Position numbers and translations under genes: made by a program
Shown: in pieces, positions 41,640 to 53,981 of the stretch
How positions within the stretch are numbered: the first letter of the stretch is position 1
Layout: each line of letters starts with the position of its first letter
Source of the DNA: Myxococcales bacterium
GTDB taxonomy: Bacteria > Myxococcota_A > Bradymonadia > UBA7976 > UBA1532
Length of the DNA stretch: 64,000 nt
Assembly (NCBI GenBank): GCA_020633555.1
Contig: JACKDL010000020.1
Span: 1 to 64,000, forward strand
Direction: 5' to 3'
The notes under the pieces: model-generated
What the model was told of the DNA's origin: nothing
Database searches by the model: none
What the model saw: only the letters and a program-made list of their open reading frames with translations

Positions 41640-43345
41640 GGCAGCAGGGCCTCCAGGTCGGTCAGGGCGGCCAGCACCCGCGCGGCGCCAGCGCCGATCA
41701 GGCTGGGGATCACCGCGTCGGCGGCCTCGCCGGGCGCCACCACGCCCAGGGCGATGACCCCCGCGGCGCGGGCGGCCCGCACATCGTCGGGGGTGTCGCC
41801 GAGCATCCAGGCGCGGGTCAGCCCCAGCCGCGCCAGCGCCAGGCGCACCGGCGCGGGATCCGGCTTGCGGGCGGCGTCCTCCATGCAGACGGCGGCGCTG
41901 AAAAGGTCTGTCAGATCATGCTGTTGCAAGAAGCGGTCGGCGTCGCCGCGGGGCCGCCCCGTCACCACGGCCAGGGGGATCCGATCGGCCAGGGCGGCCA
42001 GCCACGCCCGATCCACCAGCAGGCGCTCGTTGCGCCACAGCCCGCCCTGGTAGGCGGCCTCGAAGGCCTCGGTCACGGCCTCCAGCGGCACCTCGACGCC
42101 CCGCGCGGCAAGCAGGCGCTGGCTGACGATCCAGTCGTTGTTGGCGTCGCCGGCGGCCTTCACCGCCTCGATGTCGGGGTGGTCGACGGCCACGCCGAAG
42201 GCCGCGCAGGCCTGGATGATGGCCTGCCGGTAGCTGGCTCGCACGTCGGCCAGCACGCCGTCCATGTCGAACAGCAGCGCCTGGGGCGCCAGGGCGGTCT
42301 GCAGGGCGTGGGTGAGCCGATCGAAGTCGCGGGGGTGGCCCGGGCAGGTGATGCGCACGGCGTCGGCGAGCCCGGCGCGACCCGGCCAGGCGCGGATGCC
42401 GATGCCCAGGGCCGCGAGCCCATCGCGGATCCACAGCGGGTCGCGCACCCGCGCGAAGACGAAGTTGGCCTGCTGGCCGGCGGCGACCTTGGCGCCCAGC
42501 CCGCGCAGCAGCTCGGTGAGGCCGGCCCGCTCTGCGGCCACCGACTGGATGAAGGCCGCCTCGTCGGGCAGGCCCAGCCGGCTCTGCACCATGAGCAGCG
42601 ACGGGTGGCTGACGGCGTACGGCGCGCCGCACACCCGCAGCCAGCCGATGACGGGCGCGGGGCCGATGGCGTAGCCCACCCGCAGCCCCGCCAGGCCCCA
42701 GGCCTTCGAGAAGGTGCGCACCACCACCACGTTGGGCAGCGACAGCGCCAGGGCCGTCAGATCGTGCTCGGCGAACTCCACGTAGGCGTGGTCCAGCAGC
42801 ACCACGCCGTGGGGCAGGGCCGCGCTCAGCGCCTGGAGTTGCTCGGCCGAGGCCACCTGCCCCGTGGGGTTGTTGGGGCTGACCATGGCCACCAGGCCCA
42901 CGTCGTCGCCCAGGCGGGCGAGCACGGCCTCCAGCGGCCAGGGGCCCTCGGGCCAGTCCACCGCCTCGACGGTGGCGCCGGCGAGCTCGGCGTAGCGGCC
43001 GATCATCTCGAAGCCGGGCAGCGGCAGCAGGGCCCGCCGGCCGGGCTCCAGCACCGCCTTGCACAGCCGGTCGATGGCGTCATCGCCGCCGGCGGTGACG
43101 ATGATCTGCGCCGGATCCACCCCGTGCTGGTCGGCGAGCCGCACCTCGAGTTCGGCGGGCTTCGGGTAGCGCCGCAGGGCGGCGGGGTAACGCAGGGCGG
43201 GGGCGTCCAGCAGGCTGGCCGGCGGCTTGGCGCCCTCGTTGCCGTCCAGGTGCAGGTCGATGGGCGCGCCCGCGCGGGGCACCTTGTACGGCTGGGCGTC
43301 GCCCACCCGGGCCGCGGGGCGCACGGCGAACGGGGGGGTGGTCAC
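41636..43345 (-). CDS. hisC: Histidinol-phosphate aminotransferase fused to HAD phosphatase
   Basis: A 569-residue two-domain protein. Residues 1-350 are a type-I PLP aminotransferase of the HisC group: LDGNEG near 34, ITAGGDDA-like phosphate loop, VSPNNPTGQ, DHAYVEF and PLP lysine Lys214 in TFSKAWGLAGLRVGY. Residues about 355-569 are a HAD-superfamily phosphatase with all four motifs: LFDMDGVLAD (Asp360 nucleophile, Asp362), VVTGRPRG, Lys494 in RKPDP and LGDTPDDVRAAR. HAD phosphatases of this kind occur beside or fused to histidine enzymes, so the domain is the likely histidinol-phosphatase (inference). The GTG start at 43345 overlaps the hisG stop (GTGA). Confidence 0.9.
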   Translation of the reverse strand: MTTPPFAVRPAARVGDAQPYKVPRAGAPIDLHLDGNEGAKPPASLLDAPALRYPAALRRYPKPAELEVRLADQHGVDPAQIIVTAGGDDAIDRLCKAVLEPGRRALLPLPGFEMIGRYAELAGATVEAVDWPEGPWPLEAVLARLGDDVGLVAMVSPNNPTGQVASAEQLQALSAALPHGVVLLDHAYVEFAEHDLTALALSLPNVVVVRTFSKAWGLAGLRVGYAIGPAPVIGWLRVCGAPYAVSHPSLLMVQSRLGLPDEAAFIQSVAAERAGLTELLRGLGAKVAAGQQANFVFARVRDPLWIRDGLAALGIGIRAWPGRAGLADAVRITCPGHPRDFDRLTHALQTALAPQALLFDMDGVLADVRASYRQAIIQACAAFGVAVDHPDIEAVKAAGDANNDWIVSQRLLAARGVEVPLEAVTEAFEAAYQGGLWRNERLLVDRAWLAALADRIPLAVVTGRPRGDADRFLQQHDLTDLFSAAVCMEDAARKPDPAPVRLALARLGLTRAWMLGDTPDDVRAARAAGVIALGVVAPGEAADAVIPSLIGAGAARVLAALTDLEALLP

Positions 43346-44202
43346 GGGACGATCTGCGCCAGCTCGCTGACCACCAGATCCATGCCGCCGCAGGCCTTGA
43401 TCTCGGGGATCAGGGTGGGCAGCACCTTGCGCAGCACGGCGGACTTCACGGCGAAGCCCGCGTCGCCCGCCAGCTTGGCCACCGTGGGCTCGCGCATGCA
43501 GGGCAGCACGGCGATCAGCGCGTCCAGCCGGTCGGCGGGCACGTTCACCTCGAGCATGACCCGGCGGCGGGCCTCGAGCACCGAGCGGATGAGCATGGCC
43601 AGGTGCTCGATGCGGTCGCGTCGGCTGGGATCGTCCAGCGTCTTCGGGTGGGCGTACATGCGGGTGGAGGAGCGCATGAGCTCGTCGACGATCTGGAGCT
43701 GGTTGGCCACCAGGGTGGCCCCCGTGGCGGTGTTGTCGACGATGCAGTCGGCGTCCTCGGGCGGGAACACCTCGGTGGCGCCGTAGCTGCGCACGAAGCG
43801 GGCGTCCAGGCCCTGCCGCTGAATCCACGCCTGCGTGAGGTTGACGTACTCCGACGCCACCACCAGGTGCTGCTTGGGCAGCGCGCCGTCCACCAGCAGG
43901 TCCACCGGGGCCGCGGCCACCAGGCGCACGGGGTCCATCTCGGTGTCGAGCAGCTCGGTGAGCTCGACGCCCTTCTCGGCCACCCAGTCGGCCCCGGCGA
44001 AGCCCACGTCGCGGGTGCCGGCGTGCAGCATCTCGACGATGTTGTGGGGCTTGAGGATCTTGGTCTCCACCCCGGGAAGTGAGACAGTCGGGCGGTAGTT
44101 GCGCCGGCCCAGGCGCACCTGCACGCCGGCGTCGCCGAGCAGACGGAACACCCCGTCCTGCATACGGCCCTTTGGCAGGGCCAGGCGGATCATGTCGGCC
44201 AT
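43342..44202 (-). CDS. hisG: ATP phosphoribosyltransferase, long form
   Basis: First enzyme of histidine synthesis, joining ATP and PRPP, 286 residues. Visible are MIRLALPKGRMQDGVF, the substrate-binding segment GFAGADWVAEKG, VVASEYVNLT, and the PRPP loop DNTATGATLVANQL. The C-terminal 75 residues (VMLEVNVPADRLDAL ... VAKLAGDAGFAVKSAV) are the regulatory HisG_C domain, so this is the long form that is inhibited by histidine and needs no HisZ. The ATG at 44202 has GGAG upstream; one at 44193 is an alternative. It opens the operon, with a divergent lipoprotein gene 92 bases away. Confidence 0.95.
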   Translation of the reverse strand: MADMIRLALPKGRMQDGVFRLLGDAGVQVRLGRRNYRPTVSLPGVETKILKPHNIVEMLHAGTRDVGFAGADWVAEKGVELTELLDTEMDPVRLVAAAPVDLLVDGALPKQHLVVASEYVNLTQAWIQRQGLDARFVRSYGATEVFPPEDADCIVDNTATGATLVANQLQIVDELMRSSTRMYAHPKTLDDPSRRDRIEHLAMLIRSVLEARRRVMLEVNVPADRLDALIAVLPCMREPTVAKLAGDAGFAVKSAVLRKVLPTLIPEIKACGGMDLVVSELAQIVP

Positions 44203-44294
44203 CGAGGGGGCTCCGTCTGTGGTGGGGCCAGGGGCCACAGTTTGAGCAGAAGCGCGCGGTGAGGCAACGGCCCCCCGCGTTGAGGGGAGGCGAG
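44203..44294. promoter_or_regulatory. Divergent control region of his operon and lipoprotein gene
   Basis: These 92 bases must serve both hisG (minus) and the 44295 gene (plus). CTGTGG (44217-44222) and CCACAG (44235-44240) flank a GC-rich core in near-palindrome form, a candidate operator. I see no His-codon-rich leader peptide or attenuator, and no clear -35/-10 pair. Confidence 0.35.
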
Positions 44295-45125
44295 ATGATG
44301 CGCATGCGAGGTTGGGCGTTGCTGACGGCGCTGGTGGCCGTGCCGGCTGCGGGCTGTGGCGACGACGCCAGCCGCGAAGCCGCGCGGGGCCGCGCCAAGG
44401 CGGCCAAGGACAAGCGCAAGGCCGAGCAGGTGGCGGCCGACAAGGCCAAGGCCGCGGCGGCCGAGGACGCGGCGAAGAACATCTACCAGTTCAGCGAGAA
44501 GCCCACCTTCGCCAGCATCCCCGACAAGCCCGTGGTGGGGCGGCTGCGCAACGCGGCCTTCGACATCCAGCAGGTGGTGCTGGAGCCCGTGGGCGACGCC
44601 TGGCAGATCCAGTTTCACGACGCGAAGCTGGCCCACCCCACGGCCCTGGCCCGCGACAGCCACCCCCTGGTGGTGACCCTGGACGGCGAGCTGCCGCAGC
44701 CGGGCAAGCGCTACGAGCGCGAGCTGGCCGAGGGCGGGGCCGAGTGGCTCCTGCCCCCGATGGACGCTGCGCCGGCGCAGCCGGCGGCCGGTCGCAAGCT
44801 GAAGAAGGGCGAGGCGGCGCCCCCGTCGGCCGCGGCCTCGGCGGCCGCCGGCCCCACCACGTGGCGGCCCGACATCGGCTACGTCGTCGAGATCACGCGC
44901 TGGGAGGCGAAGCCCTACGACGAGGGCGGCCCGGCCTTCCAGGACGCGGGCCTGGCGGACGGTCGGGTGGCGCTGGTGATGCGCGGCGGTGGGCTGCCCG
45001 AGGCCTGGGTCGCCGGCACCTTCCAGGACGCCACGGTCCGTTACATGGGCAAGCCCCGCGTCCCCACCGCCCCCGCCGACGCGCCCGCCGAGGCGCAGCA
45101 GAAGGGCGGCAAGGGCAGCAAGTAA
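44295..45125 (+). CDS. Lipoprotein of unknown function
   Basis: A protein of about 276 residues starting at ATG 44295 after GAGGGGAGG. The signal peptide ends in a lipobox (VPAAGC), so it is likely lipid-anchored. Next is a charged Lys/Ala/Glu-rich helical segment of about 40 residues (AAKDKRKAEQVAADKAKAAA), then a soluble part with the segments VVLEPVGDAWQIQFHDAKL and YVVEITRWEAKPYDEGG. A helical region could span part of the periplasm. I recognise no domain. Confidence 0.65.
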   Translation: MMRMRGWALLTALVAVPAAGCGDDASREAARGRAKAAKDKRKAEQVAADKAKAAAAEDAAKNIYQFSEKPTFASIPDKPVVGRLRNAAFDIQQVVLEPVGDAWQIQFHDAKLAHPTALARDSHPLVVTLDGELPQPGKRYERELAEGGAEWLLPPMDAAPAQPAAGRKLKKGEAAPPSAAASAAAGPTTWRPDIGYVVEITRWEAKPYDEGGPAFQDAGLADGRVALVMRGGGLPEAWVAGTFQDATVRYMGKPRVPTAPADAPAEAQQKGGKGSK

Positions 45126-45195
45126 TCCGCAGGCGGCATTCGACGCCCGGTTCTGGCACCCTGGCCCGGGGGAGCCAGCACTGGGGGTTCGAGAG

Positions 45196-48696
<3,501 letters not shown>

Positions 48697-48706
48697 GGCC
48701 CTCCCT

Positions 48707-49960
48707 TCAGCGGGCCTGCTGCGCCAGCCAGGCCAGCGCCGCCGCCAGGGCGGCGTCCTCGCCCGCGGGGTTCAGGTCACCGAATTCCAAAGGCACATCA
48801 GCCACATAGGCCTCGCGCGGGGTGCCATCCACGTGACTCAGGTGCTCGGCGCCCAGCTCCACGGTGGCGCCGCAGATCCCCAGCGGGAAGCGGTGCAGGG
48901 CGCCCAGCAGATCGCCCATGTCGGGGGCGAAGGTGCGGGCCCCGGCGGCGGCGTGCAGGCCGATGACCAGCCCCTCGCCCATGCTGCCCGTCCACGGGCC
49001 GCCCAGCACGGCCACCGGGCCGGTGAAGCGCGGCGCCCGGGGCGCGACCCACTCCACGAACACCCGGGGCACGGTGGTCTCGCGCTCGACGCCCGGGATC
49101 CGGTGGCGCTGGTAGGGCCGCTCGCGGTCGATGAAGTGGCCGATGACCGCCCGGGCCACGTCGGTGTTGCCGCCGCTGGGGGTGTTGCGCAGGTCGATGA
49201 CCAGGGCGCGGGCGTCCAGCGCGCCCTTCAGGGCGGCGTCGAAGGCGGCGATGGTGGCCCGGTCGCCCAGGGAGTTCTCGAAGCGCAGCACCGCGCTGTC
49301 GCCCACCCGCGTGAGCGTGACCGGCGGCCGCTGCTGGACCGCCTTGGCGAAGTCGCGGGGGTTGCCCAGGGTGAGCGTGCGGGGCTGGTCACCCACTTGG
49401 AAGGTCAGCCGCCGCTCGCCGGCGCGGCGCCCGTTCACGAGCAGGCTGGCCGCGTAGTCGCGCTGCGCCGGGCTGGGGCGGGCCACGACGCCCGCGTGCA
49501 GGGCGGCCACCGCCTGCGCCAGGGGCTGCCCGTCCACCGCGGTGACCTGCCAGCCGGGCCGCACGCCTGCCTGGGCGGCCGGTGAGCCCGCGCGCACCTG
49601 CGTGACGATGAACGCCTCGGCCCGGGCCGCCACCACCAGGTCCGACGACGTGGGGAAGACGTTCAGCCCGTCGTCGGCGATGGGGCCCACCAGCAGGTGC
49701 GGATCGGCGAACGCGTAGGTGGCGCGCAGCAGGGCCGCCCGCACCGCGGCGTCGCCCTGGGCGGCGGCCACAGGGTCCCGGGCCTGCGCCAGCACGGCGG
49801 CCACGTCCAGCTCGGGCCGCTCCAGATAGGCGTAGTAGGCCCGCAAGGTTCTCTCGAAGGCGGCCCACGCGGCGGGCCCGGTGCAGGGCGGCTCAGCCGT
49901 CGCCGGACCGAACCCGGCCGTCAGCAGGGCGCCGAGGCCCCAGCGCGCCGTGCGCCTCAC
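48707..49960 (-). CDS. Secreted S41-family (C-terminal processing type) protease
   Basis: 417 residues with a signal peptide (MRRTARWGLGALLTAGFGPATA). A PDZ domain at about 115-165 (VTQVRAGSPAAQAGVRPGWQVTAVDG) precedes the S41 catalytic core: RFENSLGD, VIDLRNTPSGGN (254-265) and the nucleophile Ser326 in GPWTGSMGEG. The usual downstream Lys is not obvious, so activity is uncertain. It acts outside the cytoplasm. The GTG start at 49960 overlaps the stop of the upstream lipoprotein gene (GTGA), so the two are co-translated and may work together. Confidence 0.83.
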   Translation of the reverse strand: MRRTARWGLGALLTAGFGPATAEPPCTGPAAWAAFERTLRAYYAYLERPELDVAAVLAQARDPVAAAQGDAAVRAALLRATYAFADPHLLVGPIADDGLNVFPTSSDLVVAARAEAFIVTQVRAGSPAAQAGVRPGWQVTAVDGQPLAQAVAALHAGVVARPSPAQRDYAASLLVNGRRAGERRLTFQVGDQPRTLTLGNPRDFAKAVQQRPPVTLTRVGDSAVLRFENSLGDRATIAAFDAALKGALDARALVIDLRNTPSGGNTDVARAVIGHFIDRERPYQRHRIPGVERETTVPRVFVEWVAPRAPRFTGPVAVLGGPWTGSMGEGLVIGLHAAAGARTFAPDMGDLLGALHRFPLGICGATVELGAEHLSHVDGTPREAYVADVPLEFGDLNPAGEDAALAAALAWLAQQAR

Positions 49961-51483
49961 TCGACGAAGTTCCGGCAGCGCCCGTCCTGGCACACCTGCT
50001 GGTGGCAGCAGTCGGCGTCGAAGCGGCAGCCGGCGCAGAAGCCGTCCACGCAGCCCAGCCCGTTCAGGCACGAGCCCGCGCCGCAGCCGTCGCAGTTGTC
50101 GCCCCAGCTCTCGGGCAGATCGGGCCGGCCCCCTGCACCCCCCGCGCCGCCACCCCCTGCGCCGCCCTGCCCGCCCGGGATGGGCTCGGGCTCCTCGCCC
50201 GGGCAGTTCAGGGCCGTCACCGAGCGGTCGTAGGCCACGTTCACGTAGCCGGCCACGTCCAGGTCGCCCACGAACAGGCTGCCGAACACCCGCAGGAAGC
50301 CCGGCGCCGTCACCCGCGCGTGGGGCGCGTACAGGTTGCCCACGAAGGCCGCGGCGCCCACCAGCACCACGTCCTCGCGGCTGGCCACGTACACCCGGCT
50401 GGCGGCGGGCCGCGCCTCGTCGCCGAAGGTGATCGCGCCGATGCTGCCCAGGTTGCCGCGGATGAAGACGTCGATCTCGGCGCCCTCGGCCAAGTCGAAG
50501 TCCAGGCTGCCGAAGGTGGCCACCGGGCCGTCCACCATCAGGGCCACGCGGCCGGTGACGTGCACGTCGATGCCGCCCACCCCGCTGATCTCACTCAGGT
50601 AGTAGCGGCCGCAGGGCAGGGTGATCTCGTGGATCCCGACGGTCTGCTTGAGCACGTCGGGGTCCAGCCCGATGAGGGCGTTGTCGTTGCGCCGGCGGGC
50701 CTGATCCACGAACCCGGCGATGTCATAGGGGTCCTCGCAGGCGCAGGGGGGATCCACCCGCACCGGGCCCTGGGTGGTGTCGCCGTCCACGTCGGGCACG
50801 GCGATCACCAGCCCCTCGTGGTGCAGGTCGCGCTTCACGGTCAGCACGGCCGTCGTGTAGTTGCCCTTCAGGTATGCATCGCGCCCGGTGCGCGTGACCC
50901 CGGGGATCACCGCGTCGGGGGCCATGCGCAGATCGCCCGCGGCCTTCAGGTAGCCCACGAACTCCAGCGGCTGCGGGCCGGCCACGGTGAAGGGGCCGCC
51001 CACGTCGGTGAAGCCCAGGCCGGCCAGGTAGCTGCCGTTCACCCCGAAGCTGGCGCCGGTGCTGGCCTCGCCGTCGTCGTCCTCGCCCGGGGCGCCCTGC
51101 ACGCGGCTGTCGAAGCCGCGGGTACGCACGTAGCCGGCGGTGCGGGCGTCGCGGCAGGTGCACACGCTCTGGGCGAACACCTGCTCGGCGATGCTGCCGG
51201 CGCAGGTCTCGCGCACCACGTCGCGGCCGTTGCCCAGGTCCACCAACGGGCCGATGCCCTCGCAGAAGTCGTCGCGATCCTGATCGAGCGGATCCGCCTC
51301 GGGGGGCACCGCGGCCCCCCCGCCGGCGCCGCCCGCGGCGGGCGACACGCCCTGGTCCACCCCGTCCGGTACCTTGCCCGGCGGCTGCTGGGCGCCGGGC
51401 TCGGCGGCAGGCTGCTCCAGGGTGGCGTCGCCGCAGGCGGCCAGGGCCAGAGCCACGGTCATCAAGCACGGTGCGCGTCGCAT
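49957..51483 (-). CDS. Lipoprotein with beta-helical DUF7305-like domain
   Basis: 508 residues with lipoprotein signal ending LALAAC. After a Pro/Gly linker and a Cys pair (CTCRDARTAG) comes a strand-rich region. Residues about 300-440 (IDVHVTGRVALMVDG, IDVFIRGNLGSIGAI, VGNLYAPHARVTAPGF, FGSLFVGDLDVAGYVNVAYD) match the pattern of DUF7305-type domains, where short strands repeat the phrase 'outside, image, layer' and end in a Y-D. Following a GGAGGGG linker, the last 65 residues are Cys-rich (CDGCGAGSCLNGLGC, CCHQQVCQDGRC). Likely surface-exposed; role unknown. Confidence 0.72.
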   Translation of the reverse strand: MRRAPCLMTVALALAACGDATLEQPAAEPGAQQPPGKVPDGVDQGVSPAAGGAGGGAAVPPEADPLDQDRDDFCEGIGPLVDLGNGRDVVRETCAGSIAEQVFAQSVCTCRDARTAGYVRTRGFDSRVQGAPGEDDDGEASTGASFGVNGSYLAGLGFTDVGGPFTVAGPQPLEFVGYLKAAGDLRMAPDAVIPGVTRTGRDAYLKGNYTTAVLTVKRDLHHEGLVIAVPDVDGDTTQGPVRVDPPCACEDPYDIAGFVDQARRRNDNALIGLDPDVLKQTVGIHEITLPCGRYYLSEISGVGGIDVHVTGRVALMVDGPVATFGSLDFDLAEGAEIDVFIRGNLGSIGAITFGDEARPAASRVYVASREDVVLVGAAAFVGNLYAPHARVTAPGFLRVFGSLFVGDLDVAGYVNVAYDRSVTALNCPGEEPEPIPGGQGGAGGGGAGGAGGRPDLPESWGDNCDGCGAGSCLNGLGCVDGFCAGCRFDADCCHQQVCQDGRCRNFVE

Positions 51484-51526
51484 CAGGAACCTCCGGGGCC
51501 AAAGCGCAGCAAGGCCCGTGCCGCGG

Positions 51527-51952
51527 TCAGGGGCCGGGCAACCGGGCGCGCTGGGGTGTGGCGACCCCGGGCCCGGGTGACCACCGGGCCGACCAGGGCG
51601 CCGCCAGGTGTCGGCCGCCCCCCGGGGCGCAGGCCACGATCCACACCGCGTCGCCGTCCACCCAGAAGACGGCCACCTGATCGAAGCGCCGGCCCAGGGC
51701 CAGCGCCTCGGCCAGTGCGCACTCCACGCCGTGGCTGGCCTCGCGCCAGGCGCCGTCCCGCGAGCCGGCGTCGATGGGCCAGTGCCGGTGGCGCAGCGCG
51801 CGCCGCAGCACCTGATCCAGGCGAGCGTTCTCGGCCGCGCCCACCCGCCGCCCGCGCGGGTTGTGGGCGGTGACGACCGCGAAGCGCGCGGGCCGCCCGG
51901 GGGCGCTGGTGAACCAGGTCTGGCGGTACAGCGTGATCACGCCCAGGACCAT
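51527..51952 (-). CDS. DUF3293-like cytosolic protein
   Basis: A protein of 141 residues beginning MVLGVITLYRQTWFTS. The segments VVTAHNPRGR, NARLDQVLRRAL, DGAWREASHGV and GRRFDQVAVFWV follow the layout of DUF3293 proteins (T-A-x-NP...N...L...G...W-x-E-x-S). No signal peptide. Function is unknown for the family. The ATG lies only four bases from the GTG of the divergent glycosyltransferase gene, so each promoter would lie in the other coding region. Confidence 0.65.
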   Translation of the reverse strand: MVLGVITLYRQTWFTSAPGRPARFAVVTAHNPRGRRVGAAENARLDQVLRRALRHRHWPIDAGSRDGAWREASHGVECALAEALALGRRFDQVAVFWVDGDAVWIVACAPGGGRHLAAPWSARWSPGPGVATPQRARLPGP

Positions 51953-51956
51953 ACCC

Positions 51957-53477
51957 GTGGACAGCGCGGGCGTCCCGTGCGACCACCCGGCCGTGCGAAT
52001 TCCCGGGCCAGCGTGGGTGTGGGGGCTGGTGGCGGCCGGCGTCGCCCTGCGCGTCACCGGCCTGGGCGACGCGGTGTGGTGGCACGACGAGGTGTTCACC
52101 CGGGTCTTCGCCACCGGTCACGCCCCGCGGCAGTGGTTCAGCGAGGTGTACGGCAGAGGGCCCGTCACTGCGGCAGATCTTCTTCGGTTTCAACAGCTTG
52201 ACCCCGGGCTGGGCCCCGCCGACACCGTGCTGGGCCTGGCCCGCGACGAGCCCCAGAACCCGCCGCTGTTCTACCTGCTGGCCCACCTGTGGATGCGCCT
52301 GTTCGGCGATGGCGTGGCGGCGGTGCGCAGCCTGGCGGCGCTGTTCGGCGTGGGCACGGTGGCGGCGGGCACCTGGTGGGCCCACGAGGCCTTTGGCGAC
52401 CGGCGCACCACGGCCTTGGCGGCCGCGGGCTTGAGCCTGTCGCCGGCGCTCATCCTGTTCGCCCAGGAGGCCCGCGCCTACAGCCTGTGGACCCTGCTGC
52501 TGGCGGCCTCGTCGGCGGCGCTGCTGCGGGCCTGGCGGAGCGGGGGCTGGGCGTGGCTGGCGTACGGTGCGGCCACCACGCTGGCCCTGTACACCAGCCT
52601 GTCCCACGCCGGCGTCATCGCCGCGCAGGTGCTTTGGGTGGCCTGGCAGGCCCGAGGTCGACCCACCCGCCGCGCCCTGACGGCGGCGGGCACCCTGGCC
52701 GTGTGCGCGGTGCTCTACGCCCCCTGGGGGTGGATGGTGGCCGATCACTGGTCGGCGGTGCGGGCCAGCACCGCCTGGACCCGCGAGATCGTGGTGCCCC
52801 GCGCCGAGCTGCTGGGCAGCTTCGCCCTGAACCTCAGCCGCGCCGCGCTGGACCTGGGCGGCGAGCCTGGCGGCTGGGCCTGGCTGCCGGTGGGCCTGGC
52901 CGCGACGGCGGCGTTGGGGGCGGCCTGGACCCTGCGCCGCCGCCCGCTCATGCTCGGCATCGCGGCCGTGCCCGTCGCCCTGCTCCTGGTGCCCGATCTG
53001 CTGTTCGGCGGCATCCGCAGCGTGTCCACCCGCTATCTGCTGCCCACCCTGCTGGTGGCCGTGGTGGCGCTGGCCCGGGCCACCCGCGCGCGCCCGGCCC
53101 TGGCCCTGGCCTGGCTGCTGCCCATGGGCTTGAGCGCCGCCCACAACGCGCAGGATCCCACGCCCTGGATCAAGGGGCTGAGCCGGGGCCTGCCGGCGGT
53201 GGCGCGGCAGATCGCGGCGGCGGAACGCCCGCTGGTGGTGGGCGATCGCGAGCACCACAACCCCGGCAACCTCATGGCGCTGGCGCAGCAGGTCCCCCCC
53301 GACACCCGCTTCGAGCTGTTGCTGGTGTACGAGGGCTACCGGCTGCCGGCGGACCCCGGGACGGTGTTCCTGTTCAGCCCCGTGCCGTGGTTCCCCGGCA
53401 AGGTCGCGGTCCGGCATGGGCGGCGGGCCACCGCGCTGGAACGCGACCTGTACCTGAGCCTCTGGCGGCTGGATTAG
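51957..53477 (+). CDS. GT-C membrane glycosyltransferase (PMT/ArnT-like)
   Basis: About 506 residues with roughly ten hydrophobic helices. The first loop carries DAVWWHDEVFTR, with the Asp-Glu pair used by GT-C enzymes for catalysis; NPPLFYLLAHLWMRLFGDG and LFAQEARAYSLW are further landmarks of the family. Such enzymes transfer sugars from polyprenyl-phosphate donors on the outer face of the inner membrane. The C-terminal 150 residues (PLVVGDREHHNPGNL, FELLLVYEGYRL) form a soluble domain. GTG at 51957 follows AGGA; GTG 51993 is an alternative. The acceptor is unknown. Confidence 0.8.
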   Translation: MDSAGVPCDHPAVRIPGPAWVWGLVAAGVALRVTGLGDAVWWHDEVFTRVFATGHAPRQWFSEVYGRGPVTAADLLRFQQLDPGLGPADTVLGLARDEPQNPPLFYLLAHLWMRLFGDGVAAVRSLAALFGVGTVAAGTWWAHEAFGDRRTTALAAAGLSLSPALILFAQEARAYSLWTLLLAASSAALLRAWRSGGWAWLAYGAATTLALYTSLSHAGVIAAQVLWVAWQARGRPTRRALTAAGTLAVCAVLYAPWGWMVADHWSAVRASTAWTREIVVPRAELLGSFALNLSRAALDLGGEPGGWAWLPVGLAATAALGAAWTLRRRPLMLGIAAVPVALLLVPDLLFGGIRSVSTRYLLPTLLVAVVALARATRARPALALAWLLPMGLSAAHNAQDPTPWIKGLSRGLPAVARQIAAAERPLVVGDREHHNPGNLMALAQQVPPDTRFELLLVYEGYRLPADPGTVFLFSPVPWFPGKVAVRHGRRATALERDLYLSLWRLD

Positions 53478-53492
53478 CAGCCTGCCTGGCGC

Positions 53493-53951
53493 TCAGGGGT
53501 CCTCGGCGGGCCCGAAGCACCGCTCGAACTCGAAGGGGCACGCGTCTCGGGGCTCGCGGCCGGCGGCTTGGGCCTGCAGGGCGCAGTCGGCCAGGGCCAG
53601 GGCGTCGTCGCGGGCCTGCGCGCTGCCTTGGGCCAGGCAGGCGGCGGCGCAGTCGCTGGCGTCGGGGTCACAGGCGGTGGCGCACTGGTAGATGCCGGCG
53701 CAGTCCAGGCCGCCGGCCCCGGCGTCCTCGGGCGCCATGTCGGCCACGGCCAGGTCCACGGGGGCCAGGTCGGCGGTCAGCATGTCGGCGGGCCCCAGGT
53801 CAGCGGGCCCCAGGTCGGCCGCAGCCAGGTCCGCCCGCGCGCCGTCGGCCAGGGCGCCGTCGGCCGTGCCCAGGTCGTCCGGCGCGCGCCCGCCGTCGTC
53901 GCAGCCCGCCCCCAGGGCGATGATCACCGCCCACCCCCTCCAACGTCGCAT
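53493..53951 (-). CDS. Small lipoprotein with pentapeptide-like repeats
   Basis: 152 residues; signal peptide ends in ALGAGC. Behind it are about ten degenerate five-residue units (ADLGP, ADMLT, ADLAP, VDLAV, ADMAP) and then a Cys-rich end with eight cysteines (CAGIYQCATACDPDASDC). The repeats resemble acidic spacer sequence more than a true pentapeptide-repeat helix. It lies just upstream of nothing in common with its plus-strand neighbour, from which it converges. Function unknown. Confidence 0.62.
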   Translation of the reverse strand: MRRWRGWAVIIALGAGCDDGGRAPDDLGTADGALADGARADLAAADLGPADLGPADMLTADLAPVDLAVADMAPEDAGAGGLDCAGIYQCATACDPDASDCAAACLAQGSAQARDDALALADCALQAQAAGREPRDACPFEFERCFGPAEDP

Positions 53952-53981
53952 CGCGCCCCCCTCGTCCTGATCCGGGCCTCG

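Noticed and set aside
44203..44294. His leader peptide / attenuator upstream of hisG
   Set aside because: No short ORF with consecutive His codons and no mutually exclusive stems were visible.
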